Below, piece after piece: positions 21,500-29,509 of a stretch of 64,000 nucleotides of DNA; the first letter of the stretch is position 1; each line of letters starts with the position of its first letter. A model generated the notes under the pieces. It was not told where the DNA came from, did not search any database, and saw only the letters and a program-made list of their open reading frames with translations. The translations under genes were made by a program, and so were the position numbers. The DNA is from Bacteroidales bacterium (GTDB lineage: Bacteria; Bacteroidota; Bacteroidia; Bacteroidales; P3): contig JAGCVD010000028.1 of assembly GCA_017962545.1 (NCBI GenBank), positions 20,657 through 84,656 of the forward strand, written 5' to 3'.

Positions 21500-22623
21500 A
21501 GATCCTCCTCCTCGGTGCCTCGGGCCTCCTGGGGCACAACGTATTGAAGCAACTCCTGGCAGCAGGGTATGAAGTCCATGCCCTGCTGCGGGATTCTTCC
21601 TCCATCCACCTGCCGGAGGAGGAGTGCGCCGGCCTGACGACAGGGCCATTCCCAAAACAGACTCCTCAGTCACTCCGTGACAGCTGGCTCCACAAGGTCG
21701 CCGACCTCAGTTCCCCTAACTTAGGGGAGCAGCCGAGAATGCAAGCAGCTTCGGACAATGCTTCTCACTCCTCCCCTGACCGCGAAAGCCACTCCTCCCC
21801 TAAGTTAGGGGAGGTCCCCGCAGGGGGGAGGAGTGTGTATGACGCTATCGTCAACTGCATCGGCTGCACCGACATGTCGCTGCGGCACTACGACGACTAC
21901 CTCCCCGCCAACCGCGACATCTGCGCGCGGCTGGTCGGCCTCATGGAGCAGCAGGGCATCACGCGCCTGGTGCATGTCAGCACCGCCAACACCATCGGCT
22001 ACGGCACCTCCGGGCACCCCGCCGACGAACAGGCCCCCATGCAGGAGCCTTTCACCGAGTCGTGGTACGCCCGCAGCAAACGCGAAGGGGAAAAGCTCCT
22101 CGACGAGGCCGCCGCGCGGCATCCTGACTGGCACATCGTCACCGTGCATCCCGGCTTCATGGTGGGGGCCTACGACGTCAAGCCCTCTTCGGGTGCCCTC
22201 CTGTTGGCCGCCTACCGCCGCCCCCTGATGGCCGCCCCCTGCGGGGGCAAGAGCTTCCTGCATGTGGCCGATGCCGCCGCGGCCATCGTCGGCGCCCTCA
22301 CCCGCGGACGCCACGGCGGACACTACCTGCTGACGGGCGAGAACCTCTCGCTGAAAGAGTTCTACGAACTGCAGGCCGAAGTCTGCGGCTACCGCCAGCG
22401 TTGCCTGACGCTCCCCTCGTGGCTCGTGCGGGCCGCGGGCCGCGCGGGCGACCTGCTGCGCCTCCTCGGCCTCCGCACCCAGCTCTCGACGCGCAACGTG
22501 CGCCAGCTCCTCGTCCGCGAATACTACGACAACACCCTCGCCCGCCGCGACCTCGGCCTACCCGCCACCCCCCTCTCCCAAGCCATCGCCGACTTCTTCC
22601 TCTGGCGAGCCCAGTCCCGCTAA
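21496..22623 (+). CDS. NAD(P)-dependent epimerase/dehydratase-family protein with in-frame insertion
   Basis: 375 residues. This is an extended SDR with GASGLLG at residues 7-13 (dinucleotide-binding loop) and the catalytic pair Tyr191/Lys195 in WYARSKREGEK. It probably acts on a nucleotide sugar or similar substrate in the cytoplasm; the substrate is not predictable. The ATG overlaps the stop of the giant gene (ATGA), so translation is probably coupled. Residues about 45-114 do not fit the fold. They are Ser/Pro-rich with two SSP-LGE-like segments, encoded by a palindrome-bearing insert (about 21640-21838) lying between the early Rossmann strands. The frame is intact on both sides, so the enzyme may still fold with a surface loop. 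Confidence 0.75.
   Translation: MKILLLGASGLLGHNVLKQLLAAGYEVHALLRDSSSIHLPEEECAGLTTGPFPKQTPQSLRDSWLHKVADLSSPNLGEQPRMQAASDNASHSSPDRESHSSPKLGEVPAGGRSVYDAIVNCIGCTDMSLRHYDDYLPANRDICARLVGLMEQQGITRLVHVSTANTIGYGTSGHPADEQAPMQEPFTESWYARSKREGEKLLDEAAARHPDWHIVTVHPGFMVGAYDVKPSSGALLLAAYRRPLMAAPCGGKSFLHVADAAAAIVGALTRGRHGGHYLLTGENLSLKEFYELQAEVCGYRQRCLTLPSWLVRAAGRAGDLLRLLGLRTQLSTRNVRQLLVREYYDNTLARRDLGLPATPLSQAIADFFLWRAQSR
21705..21835. repeat. Palindromic insertion element inside the epimerase gene
   Basis: Two near-identical palindromes lie 84 bp apart: CCCCTAACTTAGGGG at 21713-21727 and CTCCCCTAAGTTAGGGGAG at 21795-21813. A GGTCCCCGCAGGGGGGAGG tail follows the second. The element is translated in frame as SSP-NLGE / SSP-KLGEVPAGG-like peptide. 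It looks like a small REP/MITE-type repeat that entered the gene without breaking it. The exact ends are uncertain. Confidence 0.6.
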
Positions 22624-22727
22624 CCCCCCTCCGCAATTCCAGTACCCCTCCTCTATAGTCCCGCCACCCTCCCTCAGGGGCACCCCCCTCCCTGCTCCTT
22701 CCCTGCTCCCTCCCCATTTATACCATA

Positions 22728-22806
22728 GTTATATTATAGTTATATTGTAGTTATATTATAGTTATACCGTATATATGGTATAAATACAATATAACTATAA
22801 TATAAC
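22728..22806. repeat. Perfect 21-bp inverted repeat, AT-only hairpin
   Basis: Arms at 22728-22748 and 22786-22806 are exact reverse complements and enclose a 37-nt loop. The loop holds another partial copy of the arm (about 22750-22766) and a near-palindrome around CCGTATATATGG. The segment is almost pure A/T in a GC-rich genome. It lies in the 291-bp gap between the convergent epimerase and AbiEii genes, so it may act as a bidirectional terminator or be a relic of a small element. Confidence 0.65.
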
Positions 22807-22854
22807 TTCAATATAAGTGAAAAGGTAACCCACAGGGCACTGCGGGCTGCTGGA

Positions 22855-22872
22855 GGCCGCCGTCAGGCGGCC
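22855..22872. repeat. GC-rich hairpin GGCCGCC-GTCA-GGCGGCC
   Basis: A perfect 7-bp stem with a 4-nt loop lies 43 bp beyond the stop of the minus-strand AbiEii gene. It may help end the AbiE transcript, but no T-tract follows it on either strand. Confidence 0.45.
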
Positions 22873-22914
22873 CTTGGTGGTTGAAGCGTCCCCACGCCTG
22901 CCGTGGCTCATTCT

Positions 22915-23721
22915 TTACTCCCGCTTTCCCGGAAGTTGCTCGATAAATGCTGCCCGTACCTGCTCGTAGGCTTCCGTCGGATAAAACCTGCCGGCATCTT
23001 CACGCAGCAGCAGATCCATGTCGCCGAGGAACTCGTTATCCTGCATCTTCTCCTCCATGTTCTGGACGTATTGCTTGTAGGTAGGAACCTTGTCGACAAC
23101 AAACGCCATATACCTCTGGTAACAATCCAGCACCCGCGTCACATTCAGATTGCCGCTTTGCAGAGCCACCTGTAGGTCGAATAGGTCACGTCCCTTCTTC
23201 CTCTGATACAAGGCCCGCAGCTTGGTTCCGACCAATTCGTCCAAGGTATAGGTTGTTATCTCGCATTCGCCGTCGAACCAGGGATTGCTAACCTTGAAAG
23301 GCACCTTCTGTAAGCCCAGTACGCAAAAATGTTCGTAGCAGTTAATCTCCACCTTCAGACGCAACGGTTGAACGGGCGGGACTTCCGACTCCATGCGGAA
23401 AAGCATCGTGTTGTTGTATCGCTTCTGCTTGGTGACCTTGTCGGGCAACCACGACAGCACCTCGCCCAGCCGCAACAAGATGGGTTTGATGGGACCTGGA
23501 TGGATTTGCACAAGGTCGATATCCTCGCTGTACCTCTGTTGCGGGGTGAGATATAGTTTGTGAAGAGCCGTTCCGCCACGGAATGCCAGCTGCGAAGCCA
23601 AAAACTCGTCGCCGAAGATACACACCAGCGCCTTGCAGATGATGAGGTCCTGCTCGACCATGGCGGCATGGACCCATGGTGCATTATCTTTCCATGCCAT
23701 TATCGCTGCCTGATTGATCAT
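22915..23721 (-). CDS. abiEii: AbiEii/AbiGii-type nucleotidyltransferase toxin
   Basis: 268 residues. The nucleotidyltransferase signature is clear: FRGGTALHKLY (Gly49-Gly50-Thr51) followed by RYSEDIDLVQ with Asp67 and Asp69. This is the DUF1814/AbiEii pattern. Toxins of this family halt growth, and characterised relatives transfer nucleotides onto tRNA. With the gene just upstream it forms a type IV-style AbiE toxin-antitoxin pair associated with abortive phage infection. The start codon overlaps the antitoxin stop by 4 bp, so the two are translationally coupled. The family call is strong; anti-phage function here is inference. Confidence 0.88.
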   Translation of the reverse strand: MINQAAIMAWKDNAPWVHAAMVEQDLIICKALVCIFGDEFLASQLAFRGGTALHKLYLTPQQRYSEDIDLVQIHPGPIKPILLRLGEVLSWLPDKVTKQKRYNNTMLFRMESEVPPVQPLRLKVEINCYEHFCVLGLQKVPFKVSNPWFDGECEITTYTLDELVGTKLRALYQRKKGRDLFDLQVALQSGNLNVTRVLDCYQRYMAFVVDKVPTYKQYVQNMEEKMQDNEFLGDMDLLLREDAGRFYPTEAYEQVRAAFIEQLPGKRE

Positions 23722-24512
23722 AGTTCGTCTATTTCAATGTTGGTATTCATATTTACATGCCAGCGGTTGCTTTCGCCGTTGGTGTTTTTCTCCCTTCCAT
23801 TGTCCATCAGGATTGTCTTCCACTTGGGATTTGTTTCTTTGAGCAGACAATGCAGCTCGTCGGCCTTGTGTTGCTCCTCCAGGACAAACTCTAACAGATA
23901 CCCCAACCGCTGGATTGTGGCAGTGGTCGTATAGGGAATCACATCACGGATACGGTTGATGTCCACGCTTTCCATCAGTTCAGCAAGGACGGTAGCCGCC
24001 CTTTGGTAGCCGCCCACATGAGAAGCGAACTGGAGAAGGTCGACAGCAGTCAACTCGGCCGAAGAATAAAGCATCACGCCCATCTCTACGTTTTTCTGCA
24101 GCAGCAATTCCGACGGGATGACCTGCCGGTAGTTCCAGTTCAGCAAGTTGTTCATCTCCGAATGCTTCAGTCGTGGGGGCAGGGTCATTACTTGAGTAAC
24201 CATTGCCCGTTGGTGGGCTGCGCCGTAATATTCCGCAGCCGATAGCAGGCAGACATAATAAGGCTTACCCACCTTCTTCATAAGCTCATGGATGTAATAG
24301 GTAGGTGGGACAATGCCCTTCAATGCATACTGTGGCGGTATGATGACGTAGAAACCGCGGTAGGGAATTTGTATCCTCACGCGGGCCACCTGCCGTTGCA
24401 ACTCGTTCAATATCGTATTATCCGAAAGGTTCACAGCCTTACGGACATCATCAGTAGTGAATGTCACCCGACCCCGTATTTCACGTTCTCTGATAAACTC
24501 AGCTATTGTCAT
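23718..24512 (-). CDS. abiEi: AbiEi-type antitoxin / transcriptional regulator
   Basis: 264 residues, upstream of and overlapping the AbiEii toxin. The N-terminal 80 residues look like a winged helix (FTTDDVRKAVNLSDNTILNELQRQVARVRI). A central AbiEi core follows with YYVCLLSAAEYYGAAHQR and a Val/Leu-rich C-terminal domain. AbiEi antitoxins neutralise the toxin and repress their own promoter. A Bacteroidetes-type promoter lies upstream at 24573-24604. The first ATG (24512) fits the domain start. Confidence 0.85.
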   Translation of the reverse strand: MTIAEFIREREIRGRVTFTTDDVRKAVNLSDNTILNELQRQVARVRIQIPYRGFYVIIPPQYALKGIVPPTYYIHELMKKVGKPYYVCLLSAAEYYGAAHQRAMVTQVMTLPPRLKHSEMNNLLNWNYRQVIPSELLLQKNVEMGVMLYSSAELTAVDLLQFASHVGGYQRAATVLAELMESVDINRIRDVIPYTTTATIQRLGYLLEFVLEEQHKADELHCLLKETNPKWKTILMDNGREKNTNGESNRWHVNMNTNIEIDEL

Positions 24513-24572
24513 ATTTGCCCTTTATGTTGTAATACACATCTTTATAAGCACATCTTAACGACTTTTTGGGTA

Positions 24573-24604
24573 CAAAAATACTAACAATTTTTGAATCGCG
24601 CAAG
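24573..24604 (-). promoter_or_regulatory. Putative promoter of the abiE operon
   Basis: Read on the minus strand, TATTTTTG (24573-24580) matches the Bacteroidetes -7 box TAnnTTTG, and CTTG (24601-24604) sits about 20 nt upstream as a -33-like element. The leader to the ATG would be about 55 nt. Confidence 0.55.
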
Positions 24605-24632
24605 TATTTATAAGACATACGAAAAAAAATTT

Positions 24633-24657
24633 CACCCCGCATGTAAGATTTGGGGTG
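24633..24657. promoter_or_regulatory. Inverted repeat CACCCC-N13-GGGGTG upstream of the sigma factor gene
   Basis: A 6-bp inverted repeat is followed by GTTTTTGCG. It lies in the 200-bp gap between the divergent abiEi and ECF sigma genes, about 55 bp before the sigma start. It could be an operator or a weak attenuator. No clear -7 box for the sigma gene is visible. Confidence 0.35.
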
Positions 24658-24712
24658 GTTTTTGCGTCTTATATTACAGAAGGCGTCTTCTGGCGTCTTC
24701 CGCGAAATGTAG

Positions 24713-25210
24713 ATGGAACAACACGGCGGACAGCGGTACGAGGACTACAAGTCCTTCATGCGGCGGCACCAGGAGGTGGTGTGGCGCGTCTGCTACGACT
24801 TTGCCCGCGGCGACGTCCCGCGCTGCGAGGACATGGTGCAGGAGGTGTGGATCATGCTGTGGCTCAAGTTCGACACCATGGCCGCCTGCTCGGAATGGCA
24901 GCAACGGGTATGGGTGCGCAAGGTGGCACGCAGCGTCCTCGTCGACCTCTACCGCCGCGAGACTCCTCCCCCGGACCCCATCACCTATGAGATTGAGGAG
25001 TCCCTCGCCGCCGAAAGCAACGACGTCGCCGAGCGCATCGACGAACTCTTCGCCATCCTCACCCCCGACGAACAACGCCTCATGCGTATGCGCCTCGACG
25101 GCTACAACGCCGAGGAGATTGCCGCCGAATTCAAGATAGAGAAAAATGCCGTCTACCAACGTGTGAACCGGATTATGAACAAACTGAGAAACTATGCAAC
25201 AAGACTATAA
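24713..25210 (+). CDS. RNA polymerase ECF-type sigma factor
   Basis: 165 residues. Region 2 spans about 10-80 (HQEVVWRVCYDFARGDVPRCEDMVQEVWIMLW pattern). Region 4 spans about 110-160 (LTPDEQRLMRMRLDGYNAEEIAAEFKIEKNAVYQRVNRI), a helix-turn-helix for -35-type recognition. It should direct RNA polymerase to a small regulon. The next gene, a small single-pass membrane protein, starts inside its last codons and could hold the sigma factor at the membrane. No anti-sigma zinc motif is visible, so that pairing is inference. No convincing ribosome site precedes the ATG, as is usual in this phylum. Confidence 0.88.
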   Translation: MEQHGGQRYEDYKSFMRRHQEVVWRVCYDFARGDVPRCEDMVQEVWIMLWLKFDTMAACSEWQQRVWVRKVARSVLVDLYRRETPPPDPITYEIEESLAAESNDVAERIDELFAILTPDEQRLMRMRLDGYNAEEIAAEFKIEKNAVYQRVNRIMNKLRNYATRL

Positions 25211-25430
25211 GACAGAGATGCGGGCCATGACAGAAGGCCTTGCCGAATGGTGCCACCGGCGGGAACGCCGCCAGCGGGCCACGCGCGCCCTCATTGGCGC
25301 CGCGGCGGTGGTGGCCGTCATGGCCATTGCGGCAACACCCGACCCCGACGGCCATTACGTCAGCAGCGCCCAAGCCCGCGCCGAAACCCTCAACACCATC
25401 GAACAGACGACCCTCATTGCCAAACTATGA
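25194..25430 (+). CDS. Small membrane protein next to ECF sigma factor (possible anti-sigma)
   Basis: 78 residues. The N-terminal 30 residues are charged (about residues 1-29, rich in Arg and Glu) and cytoplasmic in type. A hydrophobic span at about 31-47 (ALIGAAAVVAVMAIAA) and a short polar C-terminus follow. The gene overlaps the sigma factor by 17 bp and the next lipoprotein gene by 4 bp (ATGA), so the three are one translational unit. Size, position and topology fit a minimal anti-sigma or sigma-tethering protein, but there is no recognisable family motif. Confidence 0.65.
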   Translation: MQQDYKTEMRAMTEGLAEWCHRRERRQRATRALIGAAAVVAVMAIAATPDPDGHYVSSAQARAETLNTIEQTTLIAKL

Positions 25431-26047
25431 GATACCGCACGCTCATAATCACACTCTTGTCCCTGCTCCTTGTGGGCTGCGCGGCGGCGTGGAAATTCCT
25501 GCCGCACACGCTGAGCCACGACGAGTGTAGCGACGTCTACCGCCACTTCGCCGACATGCGGCTCCCCGGCGTGCGCGTCACCTACATACAGGACAAGATT
25601 GTCAACGACACCCTGCGCCTCCCCGTCACCCTCCTCCAGGCCGAGACTGACGCGGGCTGGACAGTCATCGACAGCCTCTTCGGCCTCACGGCAAACAGGA
25701 ACATACTCATCAACGACACCACCATCCCCGACGAGGTAAAACGGTTATTCCTCAGCAATGCCTCACAGTTCACGACGCAGCGCTCCCACCGCGAAACGCC
25801 CGAACAACATATTACCTCGATGGACATGCGTCCCGACGACGTCACCATCTATATCTTCCATGACCTGCGTTGCGTCACCATCTACGAAACCGGCATCGTA
25901 GAAGAGGAAGCGCAGATACTCTTTCAGAACCATAAGGAACTCAAAGAGCGAAGCCGCACCCAGCAATGGAATGCCACCTCCGACATCGCTTTCGACCACC
26001 TCGACTCCCTCGATGCCGCACGCAATCAAGAAACAATAAACCTTTAA
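25427..26047 (+). CDS. Hypothetical lipoprotein of the sigma-factor operon
   Basis: 206 residues from the ATG at 25427, chosen because it gives a lipoprotein signal peptide (LLSLLLVGC, lipobox LVGC with Cys at about 18) and overlaps the upstream stop as ATGA. A longer in-frame reading from 25247 lacks a signal peptide and overlaps the previous gene entirely. The mature part is mixed alpha/beta and charged with no motif I recognise. It is probably tethered in the periplasm or outer membrane and part of the same regulon or signalling unit as the ECF sigma factor. Confidence 0.75.
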   Translation: MRYRTLIITLLSLLLVGCAAAWKFLPHTLSHDECSDVYRHFADMRLPGVRVTYIQDKIVNDTLRLPVTLLQAETDAGWTVIDSLFGLTANRNILINDTTIPDEVKRLFLSNASQFTTQRSHRETPEQHITSMDMRPDDVTIYIFHDLRCVTIYETGIVEEEAQILFQNHKELKERSRTQQWNATSDIAFDHLDSLDAARNQETINL

Positions 26048-26059
26048 CAATATAAAACA

Positions 26060-27859
26060 ATGAAACACAGCATTACCAAGTCCCTCTTCACTCTTTTGGT
26101 GGCAACATGCCTTCCAGCCGTTGCATCGGCGCAATATTTCGAAGTAGGCGGCATCGTCTATGGCACCACTTCAGAACAAACGGTCGAAGTGTTGCCGAAC
26201 TATTATCTGCACAACACCCCCTACAGTGGTTCCATCGTCATTCCACAGACGGTGGAGTATGACGGCAACACCTACACGGTGACGGCATTGGCCGAGTCGG
26301 CTTTCGAGAGTTGCACCACCGTTACCAGCCTGACGCTTCCGCCAACCATTCGCAGCATCGGGTCGCATTGTTTCTACAACTGCACATTCACGACGCTGCA
26401 GTTGCCCGACTCGTTGCACCGAATCGACGACCACGCCTTCCTCTATTCCAGCATTTCGTCATTACACCTGCCCGCTTGTTTTGAAGAGTATGACGAGTGT
26501 TCTTTCTGGGCAAGGAACCTGATGAGTATCACGGTCGATGAGGCCAATCCCCGTTACCGTTCCATCGACGGATGGCTCTACAGCAAGGACAGCCTCACGC
26601 TCTGCATCGTGCCCAGTGGTGAGACGGGAGCCGTCGCGGTGCCACAATTCGTGCAGCATCTCGGCAAGATGGCTTTCGGCTTCTGCAGCCACATCACATC
26701 GGTCACACTGCCAGAGGGATTGCTGTCCATCGGTGACTTCACTTTCAACTGCTGCGCAACGGTCGACGGTATTGTCGTCCCCTCGACGGTGACACATATC
26801 GGCGTCAACCCCTTTTCCTACTGTCCGCAGATGAACAACCTCTCCATCGCCGAGGGCAACACGCATTATGTGATGGACGGTCTGATGCTCTACAGCGTGG
26901 GCTACGACACGCTGGTTTCGTGCCACAAGTCGGGTACCACGGTGACTCTCAATCCCAACCTGAAGGTCTTGGGCGGCTTCGAGAACAACACCTGGGTGCG
27001 GAACATCAGTATTCCTGAGACTGTGACCGACATAACCGAAAACTGCTTCAACGGCTGCCAGATTACCAACATCACGCTGCCGATGCACATGAAGTCGATT
27101 GGCCGGAAAGCCTTTTCCGAGAACGACCGGCTGGCCAGCGTCACCATGCCGCAGACGCTGCTCTCAATGGGGCAGGGTGCATTTGAGCACTGCTATGCGC
27201 TAACCTCCATCGTCATTCCCGACTCGCTGCGAGTCATTCCAAAAGAAGCCTTCAATTCGTGCATAAAACTCAGTTCCGTCACGTGGGGTAATGATGTCGA
27301 AGAGATAGGCGACTATGCCTTCTGGGCGCTGTCGCAAATGAGTCAATCACATATTACTAATCTTGACCTCCCGGCATCGCTGAGGAAGGTCGGTGATTGC
27401 GCTTTTGGTGCATGCACCAACAATCTGCGCTCGGTGACCTTCCACGGACAGGTGGACACCCTGGGCATCGCTGTTTTCGAGAGCGCCAACATCCAAAAGA
27501 TACGCTTCACCGGCGGCTTGCCTCCCGCCATCAAGGGTGAAGGCCCCCTCTACATGATAGGCCAAATAGATACCATCGCCATTTGTGGAAATCTTGATGC
27601 CTGGCTGGACGACAGCTACTGGGGACAGTTCGCCGACCAGATTGTAGAGGACTGCAATTTAGGCATCGGCACCCCTGACGCTGACGCCATCAATATCTAT
27701 GCTCTCGGTGGACGCATCATCGTGGACGGTGCCGAGGGCGAGACTGTCCGCATCTTCGACATCACCGGCCGCAGCGTCCTGAACCGCGGCCTCCCCGCCG
27801 GAGTCTACCTTGTCAAAATCGGCGACCGCCCAGCACGAAAAATCGTAGTAATGAAATAG
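26060..27859 (+). CDS. BspA-like leucine-rich repeat protein with T9SS sorting domain
   Basis: 599 residues. A signal peptide (residues 1-24, ending ASAQ) precedes about a dozen LRR_5/BspA-type repeats with the pattern SLTLPPTIRSIGSHCFYNC. The C-terminus (about 525-599) is a T9SS type A sorting domain (VRIFDITGRSVLN...AGVYLVKIGDRPARKIVV). BspA-like proteins bind host or microbial surface ligands in oral and gut Bacteroidetes. This one should be exported through the outer membrane by T9SS and anchored. It begins 13 bp after the sigma-operon lipoprotein and is probably co-transcribed, so it may be a target of that sigma factor. Confidence 0.88.
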   Translation: MKHSITKSLFTLLVATCLPAVASAQYFEVGGIVYGTTSEQTVEVLPNYYLHNTPYSGSIVIPQTVEYDGNTYTVTALAESAFESCTTVTSLTLPPTIRSIGSHCFYNCTFTTLQLPDSLHRIDDHAFLYSSISSLHLPACFEEYDECSFWARNLMSITVDEANPRYRSIDGWLYSKDSLTLCIVPSGETGAVAVPQFVQHLGKMAFGFCSHITSVTLPEGLLSIGDFTFNCCATVDGIVVPSTVTHIGVNPFSYCPQMNNLSIAEGNTHYVMDGLMLYSVGYDTLVSCHKSGTTVTLNPNLKVLGGFENNTWVRNISIPETVTDITENCFNGCQITNITLPMHMKSIGRKAFSENDRLASVTMPQTLLSMGQGAFEHCYALTSIVIPDSLRVIPKEAFNSCIKLSSVTWGNDVEEIGDYAFWALSQMSQSHITNLDLPASLRKVGDCAFGACTNNLRSVTFHGQVDTLGIAVFESANIQKIRFTGGLPPAIKGEGPLYMIGQIDTIAICGNLDAWLDDSYWGQFADQIVEDCNLGIGTPDADAINIYALGGRIIVDGAEGETVRIFDITGRSVLNRGLPAGVYLVKIGDRPARKIVVMK

Positions 27860-27879
27860 ACATCAAAAACACATCCAAT

Positions 27880-28821
27880 ATGACACACCACATCATCAAA
27901 TCCCTCGCCGCCCTCGCCTTGGGCGCAATGCTGATGGCTTTCGGAAGCCATTCAAGCAGCGACAAGGCCAAGACGGATGCCGTGTATGGCAACAAACTTA
28001 TGACTATCAACTACCACAAGGAAGGAGGAAAACAACTGCTTTTCGGCACGATAGGATACTATCATTGCCAGAGCAAACTCGTCCTTGTGGACAATTCCTG
28101 GGAAGGTACCGTCACCTGCCAAGGCGAGGGCTGGGCCACCAGTTGGCGCAACTGGGAGTTGTCGGACATTGAGACCTCAAAAGGTAAGGTAAACGGCAAG
28201 ATATTGGGTGACAAAGAGAAACGTATGCTACAGGCCGTCGACCGCAAGCTGCGCAAAGGCAAGGCCGAAGGCAAGGTGGTCCGCAGTGTGCGCTGCAAAG
28301 CAGAAGAAGGCATGGTGGACCTGACATTCATCGTCAACTGGAGCAACGGCAACTCCAACGGTGACGCAGACATCACGCTGACTGTTAAGGAGGTAATTAA
28401 GAAGAAAGGAGAGCATGAACTTGTCGGCAACTGGCAGTATGTCAAATCAGCTGTTGCTATCCATTGGGACGACCCCGCACCATTCCACGACAGCGCGGCG
28501 CAGGACGAGGAGAAGTCCGAGCGCAAGGACATGACCATCAACGCTGACGGAAGCATGACAATGGTGGCCAGAGATGTTGAAAGCGGTCGTGTGTACAGAG
28601 ACGGCGACAGCTGCGCAATGAAGTTTAAGAGCTATGACCTCACATGGGTTCTCTCCGCAGCGACGGACTCGCTGAAGGTCATGTCGCCATCCGGTGGCAG
28701 CGAGACCTGGAGAATCGACCAGCTGGACGGAAACACTCTTGTCTATGTTGTGGACAAGCCTTTTGAAAGCCATCTAGGTTCCGGTATTCTCACCTACACG
28801 TACACCTACCGTCGCAGATAA
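27880..28821 (+). CDS. Secreted hypothetical protein with lipocalin-like C-terminal half
   Basis: 313 residues. The signal peptide is hydrophobic (MTHHIIKSLAALALGAMLMA) and nearly copies that of the next gene. The N-terminal half has no family I recognise. From about residue 180 the sequence ELVGNWQYVKSAV... followed by strands with MTINADGSMTMV resembles the lipocalin-like fold common in Bacteroidetes periplasmic proteins. It lies 20 bp after the BspA-like gene on the same strand, so it is probably in the same transcript. Ligand unknown. Confidence 0.65.
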   Translation: MTHHIIKSLAALALGAMLMAFGSHSSSDKAKTDAVYGNKLMTINYHKEGGKQLLFGTIGYYHCQSKLVLVDNSWEGTVTCQGEGWATSWRNWELSDIETSKGKVNGKILGDKEKRMLQAVDRKLRKGKAEGKVVRSVRCKAEEGMVDLTFIVNWSNGNSNGDADITLTVKEVIKKKGEHELVGNWQYVKSAVAIHWDDPAPFHDSAAQDEEKSERKDMTINADGSMTMVARDVESGRVYRDGDSCAMKFKSYDLTWVLSAATDSLKVMSPSGGSETWRIDQLDGNTLVYVVDKPFESHLGSGILTYTYTYRRR

Positions 28822-28841
28822 CGAACAAACACACACCCAAC

Positions 28842-29351
28842 ATGCAACACCACATCCTCAAATCCCTCGCCGTCCTCGTCATGGGCGCGATGCTGCTGAC
28901 GGGCTGCGGCGCAAGCAAGTCGCTGGAGAAACAGTTGGCCAAGATGCCGCAGAAGGCAATGCTGCTCAGCGAGGTGACGGAGCGCGGCCTGACGCTCGAC
29001 ACGCTGGAGACCGTCTACCCCAGCGGCATGTCGCAATGGAGCGCCGACAGCGTGCCACAGGAGTATATGCTTTCGTGGCAGAAGTTCATCTACGGCCTCC
29101 GCAACGCCCTCGTCGCCGAGGGCATGAACTGGACGGAACCCTACAGTCTGTGGGGACGCGCCTACTTCGCGCCCGACGGCACGGTGGACCATTACTTCTA
29201 CACCTGGCGCGGCAAGTCGCAGCCCTCCGACGAGTGGAAGGTGCAGTTCCGCGAGGTGCTGGAGCGTTTCCTCGCCACCTACCGCTTCGAGTACCCCATG
29301 AACCGCCGTTTCGCCCAGTGCGGCGGCGTTTCGTTGCGACCAGCACAATGA
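28842..29351 (+). CDS. Hypothetical lipoprotein
   Basis: 169 residues. A lipoprotein signal (MQHHILKSLAVLVMGAMLLTGC, lipobox LTGC, Cys at about 22) precedes a helical linker and a compact mixed domain (SLWGRAYFAPDGTVDHYFYTWRG). The first 20 residues match those of the gene upstream at most positions, as if one leader was copied. It starts 20 bp after that gene's stop. No function is assignable. Confidence 0.7.
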   Translation: MQHHILKSLAVLVMGAMLLTGCGASKSLEKQLAKMPQKAMLLSEVTERGLTLDTLETVYPSGMSQWSADSVPQEYMLSWQKFIYGLRNALVAEGMNWTEPYSLWGRAYFAPDGTVDHYFYTWRGKSQPSDEWKVQFREVLERFLATYRFEYPMNRRFAQCGGVSLRPAQ

Positions 29352-29405
29352 CGTGAATAACCCCGCCCGTTTGTCATGCTGAGAGAGTGACTTGGAACAT
29401 ACGGC

Positions 29406-29457
29406 CGGTTTTTGTGGGACGGGAACACAATAATCGGCAGGGAGCTGCGTTATGAAG
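29406..29457 (+). repeat. 52-bp direct repeat, left copy
   Basis: Matches 30411-30462 at 50 of 52 positions by eye. The right copy runs into the region just before the DUF4837-like gene, so the left copy looks like a duplicated piece of that gene's upstream region. The two copies bracket the minus-strand gene pair at 29510-30189. Confidence 0.85.
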
Positions 29458-29509
29458 CGCTACGAGGCATTGGCCTGGCCCGAGTAAAGGAAAAGATTTT
29501 TATAAGAAA

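Noticed and set aside
18125-21673. Antisense open frame of 1,182 codons opposite the repeat block, and other long minus-strand frames (e.g. 1619-3046, 3050-5728)
   Set aside because: They exist because the sense strand uses GC-rich third positions and few T-starting patterns; the products are Val/Gly/Ala-rich with no domain, and they follow the repeat period of the sense gene.
22915-24512. Phage or integrative element around the abiE genes
   Set aside because: No integrase, transposase, tRNA boundary or clear direct repeats were found around the pair.
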